A stretch of 53,021 nt of DNA from Helicobacteraceae bacterium (GCA_900770765.1 CAAGLK010000101.1:1-53021); one strand, 5' to 3'; counted from the stretch's first letter, positions 26,495-35,730 are shown. Notes: generated by a model not told the origin, from the sequence alone. Numbers and translations are program-made.

Positions 26495-26800
26495 TTAGCC
26501 TAAAAATGGGTTTGCATAAAGTAGAATTAATGCAACAACAAGTGTATAAATAACTTGCGCTTCAATCATCGCTAATGCGATAAACATTGTAGTCATTAGC
26601 TTACCGCCAACGCCAGGATTCCTAGCCATACCAGAAATTGTAGCTGCTGCTGTGCTACCCATACCAATAGCACCACCTAAAGCCGCGATACCTAGACCAA
26701 TACCAGCTGCAATCGCTGAATAAGAAAGAAGCATTTCATTTCCCTCTGCTGCAAACGCCACACTCGCTAATGCAAAAAACACTAGAAGTAACTTTTTCAT
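26495..26800 (-). CDS. atpE: ATP synthase F0 subunit c
   Basis: 101 residues. A cleavable signal-like segment (LLLVFFALASVAFAAEG) precedes the two-helix hairpin. The first helix is glycine-rich (AAGIGLGIAALGGAIGMG), the polar loop is ARNPGVGGKL, and the second helix has the proton-carrying acid in MIEAQVIYTLV. The signal-type N-terminus is usual for c subunits of Campylobacterota. It is encoded alone, not in an atp operon, as is common in this group. Confidence 0.95.
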   Translation of the reverse strand: MKKLLLVFFALASVAFAAEGNEMLLSYSAIAAGIGLGIAALGGAIGMGSTAAATISGMARNPGVGGKLMTTMFIALAMIEAQVIYTLVVALILLYANPFLG

Positions 26801-26886
26801 AAAAACTCCTTAAAATATTCTCAAAGTCCGTTCGGATTCCTTCCCCTACTTATCACTTTGGAAGCGAAAATTTTAGCTTTTTATTT

Positions 26887-26917
26887 TAAATTTAAGATTA
26901 ATTTATTCTTAAATTTA
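26887..26917. repeat. Inverted repeat in the atpE / cytochrome gene divergent region
   Basis: TAAATTTAAGA and its exact complement TCTTAAATTTA (11 bases each) are separated by 9 bases. The region 26801-27085 (285 bases) holds no gene, only divergent promoters. The palindrome is AT-rich and could be a regulator site or an AT-rich chance pairing. Confidence 0.4.
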
Positions 26918-27050
26918 GCTTGATTTAAAGCGAATTTTGGATTCCAACTAATGCTTTAAAATAGCTTAAAAGTTGTTACAAAATTCTATATATAAAAACT
27001 TACATAGCGTAAAATAGGGCGTTTTCAAATAAATTTTTAATAAACACAAT

Positions 27051-27056
27051 TATAAT
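27051..27056 (+). promoter_or_regulatory. -10 box for the cytochrome/TorA operon
   Basis: Perfect TATAAT 30 bases before the GTG at 27086, followed by AAGGAGG at the ribosome binding site. Confidence 0.6.
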
Positions 27057-27085
27057 TAAAGCCATTTAATTTTAAGGAGGCGTGA

Positions 27086-27664
27086 GTGAAAAAACTCTTA
27101 TTAATTCTCGCATTATGCGGAATCTTAAGTGCTAAAGATTCCACTTATGCAAGTGCGGTTAAGAATCTCTACTTAGAATCCACAAGCACTAAGGTTATAG
27201 GCAAACTGCTACCTACCACAAAAGTAGAAGTTTTAGAAAAAAGTGGCGATAGAGTGAAGCTATTAGTAAAAGGCTATGTGCTAGATGATGGTAAAGAGCC
27301 AGCCGCACTTTACTTTGTCCCAAATAAGAGAATTTTAAATGCTGGCTTTTCTCGTGGAAGTGGCGTGGTGTTTAAGACTCTATCTAGCAAGGAAGTAGAG
27401 GGCAAAAAGTATAATGAGCTAAGTGCGGAAGTGTGGAGTGAAAATAGCGATTTAAGCAGTGATTTAAATGCTATGCTTAAAAAAGCTAAGGGGCTTTTTG
27501 AAGAAAATTGCGCTATGTGCCACAGACTTCACCCAACTAAAGAATACACAGCAAATCAGTGGCCAAGTATGTTTAAAGGCATGGCGTTAAGAACTAGCAT
27601 TGAAAAGGCCGACCATCAGTTAGTGATTCAATATTTACAAAAAAACGCAAAAGATATAAATTAA
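27086..27664 (+). CDS. Monohaem c-type cytochrome, partner of the TorA-type reductase
   Basis: 192 residues from a GTG preceded by AAGGAGG. Signal peptide KLLLILALCGILSA, then ~110 residues without cofactor motifs, then one haem site CAMCH at residues 142-146 and a Met in the WPSMFKGMALR segment that may be the sixth ligand. This resembles the C-terminal domain of TorC-type proteins, and C. jejuni has a monohaem cytochrome next to its TorA/BisC-like reductase. It would pass electrons in the periplasm to the enzyme encoded 10 bases downstream. Confidence 0.85.
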   Translation: MKKLLLILALCGILSAKDSTYASAVKNLYLESTSTKVIGKLLPTTKVEVLEKSGDRVKLLVKGYVLDDGKEPAALYFVPNKRILNAGFSRGSGVVFKTLSSKEVEGKKYNELSAEVWSENSDLSSDLNAMLKKAKGLFEENCAMCHRLHPTKEYTANQWPSMFKGMALRTSIEKADHQLVIQYLQKNAKDIN

Positions 27665-27674
27665 GGAGGAAATA

Positions 27675-30170
27675 ATGAAAAATAGGCGAACTTTTCTTAA
27701 AGGTGTGGCACTTTTTGCTGCGATTCCATTTGTAAATACTATGACAAACCACAGCACACTACTAGCTGCTGGGGCGAAAAAATTTAGCAAAGATTTAGTT
27801 TTAAATGGTGAAGTAATTACTGCTGCACATTGGGGAGCGTTAAAAGTAACCTTGAAAGATGGCAAAATAATAGAATCCACAAACGCATTTAGCGGCTTAA
27901 CTAAGAATCCGCTTCAAGAAGTGGTCGCGGACTGCGTAGATGGGAAGCGGACAAATAGAATAAAAGCTCCTATGGTTAGAAAAAGCTATTTAGAAAAAAA
28001 GCCAAATCATAAAGCACTAAGAGGAGCTGATGAGTGGGTGGAAGTAAGCTATAAAGAAGCCTTTAAGCTAGCAAATGACGCTATTAAAAAAGTGCGAAAA
28101 GAAAGGGGCGCTAGTGGAATCTTTGGCGGTTCTTATGGCTGGAAATCAAGCGGGAATTTACATAGTGCTAGGACGCTATTGCATAGATATTTAACTATGG
28201 GAGGCGGCTTTGTAGGAGGGATTGGCGATTACTCCACAGGTGCTGCGCAAGTGATTTTGCCGCATGTTATTGGCACATTAGAAGTTTATGAGCAGCAGAC
28301 TTCTTATCCTGTCGTGTTAGAACATTCTAAGGTTATTGTAATTTGGGGTGCGAATCCTATTGATACGCTAAAAATTGCTTGGAGTGCTACTGATAACGCT
28401 GGATTGGAATTTTTCAAAAAGCTAAAAGAAAGCGGTAAAAAAATAATTTGTATTGACCCTGTTAGAAGTAATACAATTGAATTTTTCGGCGATAAAGCAG
28501 AGTGGGTGCAGCTAGTGCCAAATACGGATTCCGCACTTTTGCTAGGAATTATGCACACGCTTTTAAGCTCAAAGCAATATGATAAAGAGTTTTTAGAAAA
28601 CTACACAGAGGGTTTTGATAAGTTTGAAAGCTATTTGCTAGGCAAGGAAGATAAAATTGTAAAAAATGCAAAATGGGCTTCTAAAATTTGTGGTGTTAAA
28701 GAAAAAGTTATTAAAGATTTAGCAAAAACTTTTTACACAAATCGCACTTTAATTATGGGTGGCTGGGCGATACAGCGGCAGCATCACGGAGAGCAGGGGC
28801 ATTGGCTACTTGTAACACTTGCTTCAATGCTAGGGCAAATTGGCCTATCTGGCGGTGGCTTTGGCTTTAGCTATCATTATAGTAATGGCGGAAGCCCTAC
28901 GACAAGCGCGCCTGTGGTGGGTGGAATCACGGTTGGAAGTGCAAGTGGCGGTGGGCAAGAGTGGCTAAGCGATGGCTCAAGCGAAGCGATTCCGGTCGCT
29001 AGAGTGGCGGATATGCTACTAAATCCAGGTAAAACAATAGACCATAATGGCGGTAAAATCACTTATCCTAAGATTGATTTAATTTATTGGGTTGGCGGGA
29101 ATCCTTTTGTGCATCATCAAGATACAAATACGCTACTTAAGGCGTGGAGAGAGCCAGAATGCGTTATTGTAAATGAAATTTATTGGACGCCTACGGCTAA
29201 GATGGCGGATATTGTTTTCCCTGTAAATACAAGTTATGAGAAAAATGATATTACAATGAGTGGGGATTATTCAAATTTACACATTATCCCTATGAAGCAA
29301 GTTGTAAAGCCGCTAAATGACACAAAAAGCGACTTTGAAGTATTTGCTGAGCTTGCTAAACTTGGCGGCTTTGGGAAGAAATTTAGCGAGGGTAAAAGTG
29401 AGCTACAATGGCTAGAATCCTTTTATAATCAAGCAAGGGATAGATTTATAAAAGCTGGTGGATATATGGCAAATGGCGATACGATGCCGGAGTTTAAGGA
29501 CTTCTGGGCGGATAATAAGGTGCTAGAATTTGCCCCTACAATTGAAGGAGAAGCTTTTGTAAAATTTGCCGATTTTAGAGAGGACCCTATTTTAAACCCG
29601 CTAGGAACGCCAAGTGGTAAGATTGAGATTTATTCAGAAACTATTGATAAAATGGGTTATGCAGACTGCCGCGGAATCCCTATGTGGTATGAGCCAATTG
29701 AGTGGCTAGGGATGAAAAATAAGCCAGCAGAATTTGCCTTAGTGTGTGCTCACCCAGCTTTAAGGCTGCACTCACAGCTAAATAACACAAGTTTAAGGGA
29801 ACGCTACGCAGTAAGCGATAGAGAGCCTGTGTGGATAAACCCAAAAGACGCTAAGAAAAAGGGCATAAAAGATGGTGATTTAGTTAGAATCTTTAATGCT
29901 AGAGGGCAGATTGTGGCTGGTGCGGTTGTAAGCGACATTGTGCCAAGTAGTGTTATTAGAGTCTATGAGGGCGCTTGGTGGGACCCAGAGGATGTGTTAA
30001 AAGAAAATAGCATTTGTAAAAATGGAAATGCAAATGTGCTTACAATTGACATCCCAAGCTCCCCACTTGCAAATGGAAACATAGCAGAAACTGCACTTGT
30101 AAATATTGAAAAATATCAAGGCGAAGTTTTAACGCTAAGTGCATTTAATCCGCCAAAAGGTGCGAAATAA
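27675..30170 (+). CDS. torA: Periplasmic molybdopterin N-/S-oxide reductase (TorA/BisC type)
   Basis: 831 residues. A twin-arginine signal NRRTFLKG begins at residue 3, so the folded enzyme goes through Tat. There is no N-terminal [4Fe-4S] Cys motif, as in single-subunit DMSO-reductase family members. GGSYGWKSSGNLH (residues 151-163) carries the expected molybdenum-ligand serine near 158. Later markers are GGWAIQRQHHGEQ, WVGGNPFVHHQD and the C-terminal cofactor region SSVIRVYEGAWWDP. It would reduce TMAO, DMSO or related oxides as terminal acceptors. The substrate cannot be assigned from sequence alone; the symbol follows family usage. Confidence 0.88.
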   Translation: MKNRRTFLKGVALFAAIPFVNTMTNHSTLLAAGAKKFSKDLVLNGEVITAAHWGALKVTLKDGKIIESTNAFSGLTKNPLQEVVADCVDGKRTNRIKAPMVRKSYLEKKPNHKALRGADEWVEVSYKEAFKLANDAIKKVRKERGASGIFGGSYGWKSSGNLHSARTLLHRYLTMGGGFVGGIGDYSTGAAQVILPHVIGTLEVYEQQTSYPVVLEHSKVIVIWGANPIDTLKIAWSATDNAGLEFFKKLKESGKKIICIDPVRSNTIEFFGDKAEWVQLVPNTDSALLLGIMHTLLSSKQYDKEFLENYTEGFDKFESYLLGKEDKIVKNAKWASKICGVKEKVIKDLAKTFYTNRTLIMGGWAIQRQHHGEQGHWLLVTLASMLGQIGLSGGGFGFSYHYSNGGSPTTSAPVVGGITVGSASGGGQEWLSDGSSEAIPVARVADMLLNPGKTIDHNGGKITYPKIDLIYWVGGNPFVHHQDTNTLLKAWREPECVIVNEIYWTPTAKMADIVFPVNTSYEKNDITMSGDYSNLHIIPMKQVVKPLNDTKSDFEVFAELAKLGGFGKKFSEGKSELQWLESFYNQARDRFIKAGGYMANGDTMPEFKDFWADNKVLEFAPTIEGEAFVKFADFREDPILNPLGTPSGKIEIYSETIDKMGYADCRGIPMWYEPIEWLGMKNKPAEFALVCAHPALRLHSQLNNTSLRERYAVSDREPVWINPKDAKKKGIKDGDLVRIFNARGQIVAGAVVSDIVPSSVIRVYEGAWWDPEDVLKENSICKNGNANVLTIDIPSSPLANGNIAETALVNIEKYQGEVLTLSAFNPPKGAK

Positions 30171-30194
30171 GTGTGGTTTGCAGAAGGCAGAAAG

Positions 30195-30216
30195 CGGATT
30201 GTGGAATCCGTTTTTT
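30195..30216 (+). terminator. Rho-independent terminator after torA
   Basis: CGGATT-GTGG-AATCCG forms a perfect 6-bp hairpin followed by T6. It lies 25 bases after the torA stop. The arms again contain GGATT/AATCC. The following 70 bases up to pseF are AT-rich with nothing else recognised. Confidence 0.8.
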
Positions 30217-30281
30217 GCAATTTTTCTTAGGATTCCAACTAAAATTTAAATCTAAATTTAAGATTCCACTTTTTTAAATTT

Positions 30282-31160
30282 TTAGCCTAAATTTAACGCC
30301 CTAAACTTCAACTCTGCTAAATTCCAATCCTCTAGTGTGTCTATATCTTGCACTCTTTCTTGTGGAAGTAAAAAGCTAATTGAGTTTTCAAAAATATTTT
30401 CTCTATTTTGCCAAGTGTCTGCGGTGGCAAAATAAAATGCCCCTGCATCGTGATAGACTTTTTCTAAATCTTGTGAGCGTTTTGCAAAATGCTCCTTAAA
30501 AAGCATTTTATTTTTGCCATTTTCTATACAAAAGGCACGAAAAGGCGAGTAGCTAAACTCACACGCACTAAAGCAGTAGCAGTTTGTCGCCTTTTGCTTT
30601 GTTATCTTAAAGGCTTCTTGTAAATAGCTAGAATCTAAAAGTGGAGCGGTAGCATAAAGGCAACACACGATGGGGTTTTGTGAGGATTTTGCCCTCCGCC
30701 CTCCGCTCCCTGAGTTTTGTAATGTGGATTGCCACGAGAATTCTAGCGAAAACTCTCGCAATGACGAAGTAGATTCTGTTGTTTGTTTGTTGTAATGTGG
30801 ATTGCTTCGGCTTTTTGCAAAAGCCTCGCAATGACAAAGACTTTTCTGCCCTCCGTCCTCTGAGTTCTGCAATGTGGAATCGCAAAGCCCTAAAGCCGAT
30901 ATAGCATGAATTATTACATCTCTTGTGCCGCAATAATCATCGCTTAACTCCGCTGGTCGCTTTAAGGCAAAAACTCCGCTATTTTTAGCAAATTCTAAAA
31001 TCTCTGCATCATCGCTTGAGACTATAATTTTGCTAAAGATTCCGCTTTTTAGGGCGTTTTCTATGCTATAGGCGATTATAGGCTTGCCGCAAAATTCCTT
31101 TAAATTTTTACGCTTTATCCGCTTACTTCCGCCACGCGCTGGAATCACACAAATCGCCAC
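30282..31160 (-). CDS. pseF: Pseudaminic acid cytidylyltransferase PseF with a ~65-residue repeat-derived insert
   Basis: 292 residues against about 230 usual. The start is GTG (31160), two bases after the pseC stop. The nucleotidyltransferase signature IPARGGSKRIKRKN is at residues 6-19, PAELSDDYCGTRDVI near 70, IVCCLYATAPLL at 164-175 and VYHDAGAFYFATADTW near 240, all as in PseF. Between residue ~93 and ~159 sits an insert coded by palindromic repeats, in frame and with no stop. It lies in a loop between the helix ending HAISALGL and the strand NPIVCCLY, so the fold could tolerate it. The enzyme activates pseudaminic acid as the CMP-sugar. Third gene of pseB-pseC-pseF. Confidence 0.9.
   Translation of the reverse strand: MAICVIPARGGSKRIKRKNLKEFCGKPIIAYSIENALKSGIFSKIIVSSDDAEILEFAKNSGVFALKRPAELSDDYCGTRDVIIHAISALGLCDSTLQNSEDGGQKSLCHCEAFAKSRSNPHYNKQTTESTSSLREFSLEFSWQSTLQNSGSGGRRAKSSQNPIVCCLYATAPLLDSSYLQEAFKITKQKATNCYCFSACEFSYSPFRAFCIENGKNKMLFKEHFAKRSQDLEKVYHDAGAFYFATADTWQNRENIFENSISFLLPQERVQDIDTLEDWNLAELKFRALNLG
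30691..30877 (-). repeat. Composite palindromic repeat inside pseF
   Basis: Order on the plus strand: a flank GCCCTCCG...TGAGTTTTGTAATGTGG (30691-30727); hairpin 30727-30765 (GGATTGCCACGAG...CTCGCAATGAC); hairpin 30799-30835 with inner GGCTTTTTGCAAAAGCC; and a second flank GCCCTCCG...TGAGTTCTGCAATGTGG (30848-30877). The flanks are imperfect direct repeats and produce the duplicated peptide STLQNS. The element is open in the pseF frame and in a second minus-strand frame as well. Confidence 0.88.
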
Positions 31161-31162
31161 TT

Positions 31163-32317
31163 TTACGCCTTTTTTGCCACATTTGCTTTTATAGCTTCTA
31201 TTACTTTATTAATTTCAGTTTCGCTTAGTGTTGGATAAAGTGGAAGCGTAATTGCACTTTTATAGTAGGATTCTGCCTTTTTAAAATCGCCCTTTTTAAA
31301 GCCAAATCTCGCATAAAATGGCTGCAAGTGGATAGGTATATAATGCACTTGCGGTGCGATTCCACATTTTAGCAATTCTTCAAATAACGCCTTTCTTTTT
31401 ATGCCACTTTTTTTAGTTAAGCAAATTACATAAAGATGAAAGGCGCTTAAGTTGTGAGATTCCACATAAGGCGTAGTTAGCTCTAAATCTTTAAAGGCGT
31501 TATTATAAATTTCTGCGATTTCATTTCGGCGCTTTATGTAGGCGTCTAGTCGCTTAAGTTGGCTTAATCCTAAAGCGGCGTGAAGTTCGCTTAAGCGGTA
31601 GTTGAAGCCTATAATTTGCTGCTCATAATACCAGCTTCCGTGCGGCTTGTTTTCTAAATTTTCCTTTGTGATTCCATGACTTTTTAGCATTTGCATTTTA
31701 GCGGCGTATTTTTTAGAATTTGTCGTAGCCACGCCACCCTCTCCGCAAGTGATGATTTTAACGGGATGGAAGCTAAAAATAGTAATATCGCTAAACTTAC
31801 AAGAGCCAATTTTAGAGCCCTTATAACTTCCACCTAGTGCGTGAGAGGCGTCTTCAATAATCTTAAAATTATATTTTAAAGATAGTTTATAGATTTTTTC
31901 CATATCCGCACTTTGCCCAGCAAAATGCACTACTACAAGCACTTTTGGGAGTTTGTGTTTTTTTGTGTTTTTTAGCTTTTTTTCTAGTGCTTGTGGGTCT
32001 AAATTGTAAGTTTTAGGATTAATATCCACAAAATCCACTTTCGCATCGCAGTAGATTCCACAATTCGCACTTGCTACAAAGCTAATAGGGCTACTCCACA
32101 GCCACTCGCCCTTTCTTAGCCCAAGTGCAAGGGCGGCGCAATGTAGGGCTGAGGTGGCGGAGTTGAAACTTACGCTAAATTCCGCGCCTGTGTAATTTGC
32201 GATTCCGCTTTCAAACTCTACGGCTTTAGGACCTTGTGTGATTAGCGGTGATTTTAGCACTTCAACTACTGCGTCTATATCATCTTGTGTTATTTCTTGT
32301 TTGCCATAAGGTATCAT
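31163..32317 (-). CDS. pseC: UDP-4-amino-4,6-dideoxy-AltNAc transaminase PseC
   Basis: 384 residues of the DegT/DnrJ/EryC1 aminotransferase family: IPYGKQEITQDDIDAVVEVL at the start, then SFNSATSALHCAALALGL, EDASHALGGSYKGSKIGS, and the PLP lysine in FSFHPVKIITCGEGG (K of HPVK). PseC transfers an amino group from glutamate to the 4-keto sugar made by PseB. The start overlaps the pseB stop by 4 bases. Confidence 0.95.
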   Translation of the reverse strand: MIPYGKQEITQDDIDAVVEVLKSPLITQGPKAVEFESGIANYTGAEFSVSFNSATSALHCAALALGLRKGEWLWSSPISFVASANCGIYCDAKVDFVDINPKTYNLDPQALEKKLKNTKKHKLPKVLVVVHFAGQSADMEKIYKLSLKYNFKIIEDASHALGGSYKGSKIGSCKFSDITIFSFHPVKIITCGEGGVATTNSKKYAAKMQMLKSHGITKENLENKPHGSWYYEQQIIGFNYRLSELHAALGLSQLKRLDAYIKRRNEIAEIYNNAFKDLELTTPYVESHNLSAFHLYVICLTKKSGIKRKALFEELLKCGIAPQVHYIPIHLQPFYARFGFKKGDFKKAESYYKSAITLPLYPTLSETEINKVIEAIKANVAKKA

Positions 32318-33300
32318 TTTAAAAGCTCCAAAAATTCTTTAGCACTTAGCCACTCTGTGTTACTGCCAGAATCATAGCAAAAGCCGCGCTCCACCAGCTT
32401 CCCGCACTCGCCAAGCGCATTTTTGCTAAAGTCGGTTAGGAAGCTAAATTGAATTGTCGGAGCGATTACAAAATGGTCGCTAAACTCGTAAGTTATGTGG
32501 CTATCATCGGCTGGGCACATTGTCTCATGGATTTTCTCACCTGGGCGGATTCCTATAATTTTATGTGGTAGCTCTGGTGCTAGCGCCCTTGCAACTTCTA
32601 CTATTTTCATAGATGGAATCTTAGGGACGAAGGTCTCGCCACCTTGCATTCTCTCAAAGTTTTTAAGCACGAAATCCACGCCTTGCTGGAGAGTAATCAT
32701 AAAGCGCGTCATTTGTGTATTGGTTATTGGAAGCTCTTTAGCGCCTTCTTTAATTAGCTTTTGAAAAAACGGCACAACTGAGCCGCGTGAGCCGATAACA
32801 TTACCATAACGCACGACAGAAAAGCGAGTTTTACGACCGCCTGCCATATTATTTGCTGCGACAAATAGCTTATCGCTTGCCAGCTTTGTAGCGCCGTATA
32901 GATTTATAGGGTTTGCGGCTTTATCGGTGGATAGGGCGATTACCTTAGAGATTCCATTGTATAAAGCGGCGTTTATTACATTTTGTGCGCCGTTTATGTT
33001 TGTCTTAATGCACTCTTGTGGATTGTATTCTGCGGCTGGGACTTGCTTTAAGGCGGCGGCGTGGATTATATAATCTATGCCATTTGTGGCTTCCACTAGC
33101 CTTTTTTCATCTCGCACATCGCCTAGGAAATACCGCATACAAGGCGCGTTATAGACTTGCGCCATTTCATATTGCTTTAACTCATCTCGTGAAAAAATTA
33201 CGATTTTTTTAGGGCTATATCGCTTAAGAAGCGTTTGCGTGTATTTTTTGCCAAAGCTCCCCGTCCCTCCGGTGATTAAGATGTTTTTGTTGTTAAACAT
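32314..33300 (-). CDS. pseB: UDP-GlcNAc 4,6-dehydratase / 5-epimerase PseB
   Basis: 328 residues, short-chain dehydrogenase type. The NAD loop ITGGTGSFGKKYTQTLL is at the start, IVIFSRDELKQYEMAQ next (typical of PseB), HAAALKQVPAAEYNP mid-protein, and the catalytic Y-x3-K in NLYGATKLASDKL. It converts UDP-GlcNAc to the 4-keto-6-deoxy-L-arabino sugar, the first step to pseudaminic acid. First gene of the pse operon here. Confidence 0.96.
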   Translation of the reverse strand: MFNNKNILITGGTGSFGKKYTQTLLKRYSPKKIVIFSRDELKQYEMAQVYNAPCMRYFLGDVRDEKRLVEATNGIDYIIHAAALKQVPAAEYNPQECIKTNINGAQNVINAALYNGISKVIALSTDKAANPINLYGATKLASDKLFVAANNMAGGRKTRFSVVRYGNVIGSRGSVVPFFQKLIKEGAKELPITNTQMTRFMITLQQGVDFVLKNFERMQGGETFVPKIPSMKIVEVARALAPELPHKIIGIRPGEKIHETMCPADDSHITYEFSDHFVIAPTIQFSFLTDFSKNALGECGKLVERGFCYDSGSNTEWLSAKEFLELLK

Positions 33301-33420
33301 TATAAGAATCCTAAAAATAAAATAAGTTTGAATTTTACTTTAATATCTTTAATTTTGCTTAAATTAAGCTATAATATTGCTTTAAACTTTGTAAAAGTCA
33401 AAAAATATAAACTTTACAAT

Positions 33421-33539
33421 TTATAAAAGCATTTTTGCAGTCTCTGGCCTTGCAAAATAGGCATCAAAATGATTGTTTGGATTTTTTCATTACTCCACCA
33501 TTGACATAGCACAAGGTCATTATTAGCACTACTAAACAC
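33421..33539 (-). pseudogene. Possible 3' remnant of a lost gene
   Basis: The gap 33301-33617 (317 bases) has no intact gene. On the minus strand one frame reads ...SANNDLVLCQWWSNEK and a second continues NPNNHFDAYFARPETAKML to a stop at 33421. One more A in the A6 run joins them. The peptide looks protein-like in composition, but I do not recognise the family and there is no start. It is probably the tail of a degraded gene. The rest of the gap is AT-rich with no clear site. Confidence 0.3.
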
Positions 33540-33617
33540 TTAAATTCAATAAAATTCTACATTATAAAAAAATACATAACTCATAAACAAATTATCTTAG
33601 CATCCATTAAGCCCTAT

Positions 33618-33941
33618 TTATAAGCAGCTACCCACAAGCTTCAATCCCACGCTACAAAGCACGATTAAAGATATAAAAAATAGCTTCCAAAATGAGCTAG
33701 ATTCCTTGAAAAATAAGATTCCAACCATAACTCCACCAGCCGTGCCAATCCCCGTCCATACCGCATAGCCAAGCCCCATAGGAATCTCTCTTAGTGCAAT
33801 TGATAAAGAGCCAAGCGATAAGACAAATGCCACAAAAATCAGCGCCAAATACCGCTTTTTAGGAGTAATAGCGAAATATTTCATAGCCAAAACGCCAAAA
33901 ATCTCCACAACTCCAGCAAAGACCAAAAACGCCCAACTCAT
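33618..33941 (-). CDS. Small multidrug resistance (SMR) family transporter, subunit 2
   Basis: 107 residues, four transmembrane helices. The opening MSWAFLVFAGVVEIFGVLAMKYF carries the membrane glutamate (E13) essential in SMR proteins, and GLGYAVWTGIGTAGGVMVGILFF is the family signature. It overlaps the longer SMR gene by 4 bases, so the two probably form a heterodimer such as the paired Campylobacter or Bacillus SMR systems. The substrate could be cationic drugs or guanidinium-type compounds. Confidence 0.9.
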   Translation of the reverse strand: MSWAFLVFAGVVEIFGVLAMKYFAITPKKRYLALIFVAFVLSLGSLSIALREIPMGLGYAVWTGIGTAGGVMVGILFFKESSSFWKLFFISLIVLCSVGLKLVGSCL

Positions 33942-34330
33942 TGTTTGCCACCTAAGCTAATTTCATCTAGCCCTAAGGATTCCTCAATATTTTTAATCGC
34001 CTTAGAATCTTGCTTATCGCTATCTTTACTAGCTAGTTTTAGTCCGATAATGCTAAAAAGTAATGTTGCAATTAATATAATTTCTAAAAGCGAAGTAGGC
34101 TTATTAAACACAAAAATCTCAGCTATCACCACGCCAGCCGCACCAATGCCCACAAACACAGCATAAGCAATGCTAACTTCAACCCTTTTTGTCGCTAAAA
34201 TCATACAAATAAAAGATAATACGATTCCAATTGCGGTCAAAAAATAGCCTATAAAACTCGCAGAATACTTAAGCCCACTCACCCAAAAAGGCTCTATAAC
34301 TCCACCTAAAATCACCAACGCCCAACCCAT
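33938..34330 (-). CDS. SMR family transporter, subunit 1
   Basis: 130 residues. Helix 1 MGWALVILGGVIEPFWVSGLKY has the conserved glutamate (E13) followed by Pro; helix 3 SIAYAVFVGIGAAGVVIAEI is the SMR signature. A ~25-residue cytoplasmic tail (KDSDKQDSKAIKNIEESL) makes it longer than its partner. Paired SMR genes of unequal length that overlap usually work as obligate heterodimers. Confidence 0.9.
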   Translation of the reverse strand: MGWALVILGGVIEPFWVSGLKYSASFIGYFLTAIGIVLSFICMILATKRVEVSIAYAVFVGIGAAGVVIAEIFVFNKPTSLLEIILIATLLFSIIGLKLASKDSDKQDSKAIKNIEESLGLDEISLGGKQ

Positions 34331-34392
34331 AAGAATCCTTTAAAAAATATTAAATTATAAGCAATTTAAATCTGTGATTCCATATTTCGCTT

Positions 34393-35730
34393 CTAAAATA
34401 GCGGAAAAAGCCTAAAGATTATTTTCACATTATTTGCTTTAAACTGCCACACTTTTTGCGCTAAATCATTACTTTTAAGATTCTTTAACTCATTTATTAA
34501 AGGATAAACTAAAATCGCCTTTTGTGCCTTGTGCGTCGCAGCATAAGCGTAGATTTGATACAAATCTTTTTGTAGTTCATTTTTGAAATAAGAGCTAGAA
34601 TCTAAATTTTTCCACTTCGTATCAATAATAATTTTCTCACCTTTAGATTCCACTATTAAATCCGGGCGAATCCTAAAATTCTCTTTAGAATTACTAAAAA
34701 TTAAGCACTTCTCGCTATTTTGTGCAGAGATTTTAAAATCTTTAGCAAATTTTTTAAAATAATGCGTTACATAAGATTCAAATAATAAATTCATATCAAA
34801 AAGTAGTGAAAATCCGCCAAAATCACCGCTAGAGTTCATAATCCCACTATCTTTTAATAGCAACTCACACCAAGCCAAAATCCTCTCGTATCCCCTAATT
34901 TGTGCCGCTTTAAAATCTGCTTCTATGTTTTTGCTTTCATTTATAGCGTCAAAATTAAATCGCATTTTGTTTAATCGCACACTTGTTTTTGTCCCAAGAT
35001 TCCACCTTTTTAGCCGCATAAGCGTAGATTTTATCAAGCGATTTGCGGCGATATTGCTAGAAAATTCATCGCTTGCTATAAAAAACCGCTCTTTGTGGAT
35101 AAAGTTTTCTTTAATATTCCTAGCGCACTCTAGCTTACCGCGCAAAAAATTACTATTTTTAAATTCCACAATATAATCATGCTTTAGCCCACGCACTAAA
35201 AGGGCGCTTAACTCTTCTAAAAAACGCATTTATAAACACCTCTAAAAGCGGAATTTCTGCAGTCTTTAAGTAAGCATCCCCAACTTTCAAAAACCACATA
35301 TCCCTAAGTGTGCTTAAGCAATTTAACAAAACAGCCCTAGCTTTGCAATGTCCGCATTTAAGGCGACTCTCACACTCTGCTATATACATTTGCGATTCCA
35401 CATTTAAGATAGAATCCACAAATTTTTCAATTCCCTTTTCATTAATATCTGCTTGTAAAATCTCGCCACACTCGCATTTATCGGCTATTTTATCACTTTT
35501 AGCAATTTTAGGCAGAATCTCTAAATAAAAGACACTTTTTGTTTGAATTAGTCCTACGAAATTTTGTGCTTTTAATTTATCTTTACCGCTAAAGTCTAAA
35601 ACTTTAGGATTCTTACTTGCAAATTTACACAACTCATTAAAGGCATTTTCTGCATTTTTACACAATGCCTTCTAATATAGCTTAAATCAAACTCCTGCCA
35701 CTCAGCAATTGTTAGGGTGTTATTCTGCAT
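34393..35730 (-). pseudogene. mcrC: McrC-type restriction subunit, disrupted by two single-base frameshifts
   Basis: The ATG at 35730 overlaps the mcrB end. It starts MQNNTLTIAEWQEFDLSYIR, as in McrC. Near 35655-35659 an A5 run (minus strand) needs one more A to continue into NAENAFNELCKF. The middle part reads to LLEVFINAFFRR and stops at 35177. At 35219-35224 a T6 run needs one T fewer to give INAFLEELSALLVRG and the last 278 codons. The tail has the nuclease motif RIRPDLIVE...IIIDTKWK (PD-D/E-xK type). Repaired, the protein would be ~445 residues, a normal McrC. As written no nuclease is made. Assembly error in homopolymers is a real alternative. Confidence 0.8.

Noticed and set aside
26887..26917. 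Rho-independent terminator upstream of the cytochrome gene
   Set aside because: Arms are almost pure A/T, there is no T-run after either side that stands out from the background, and no gene ends nearby.
30628..30933. 101-codon second minus-strand frame through pseF
   Set aside because: It covers the palindromic repeats only and has no family resemblance; its openness is a property of the repeat, so it is reported as a finding and not as a gene.
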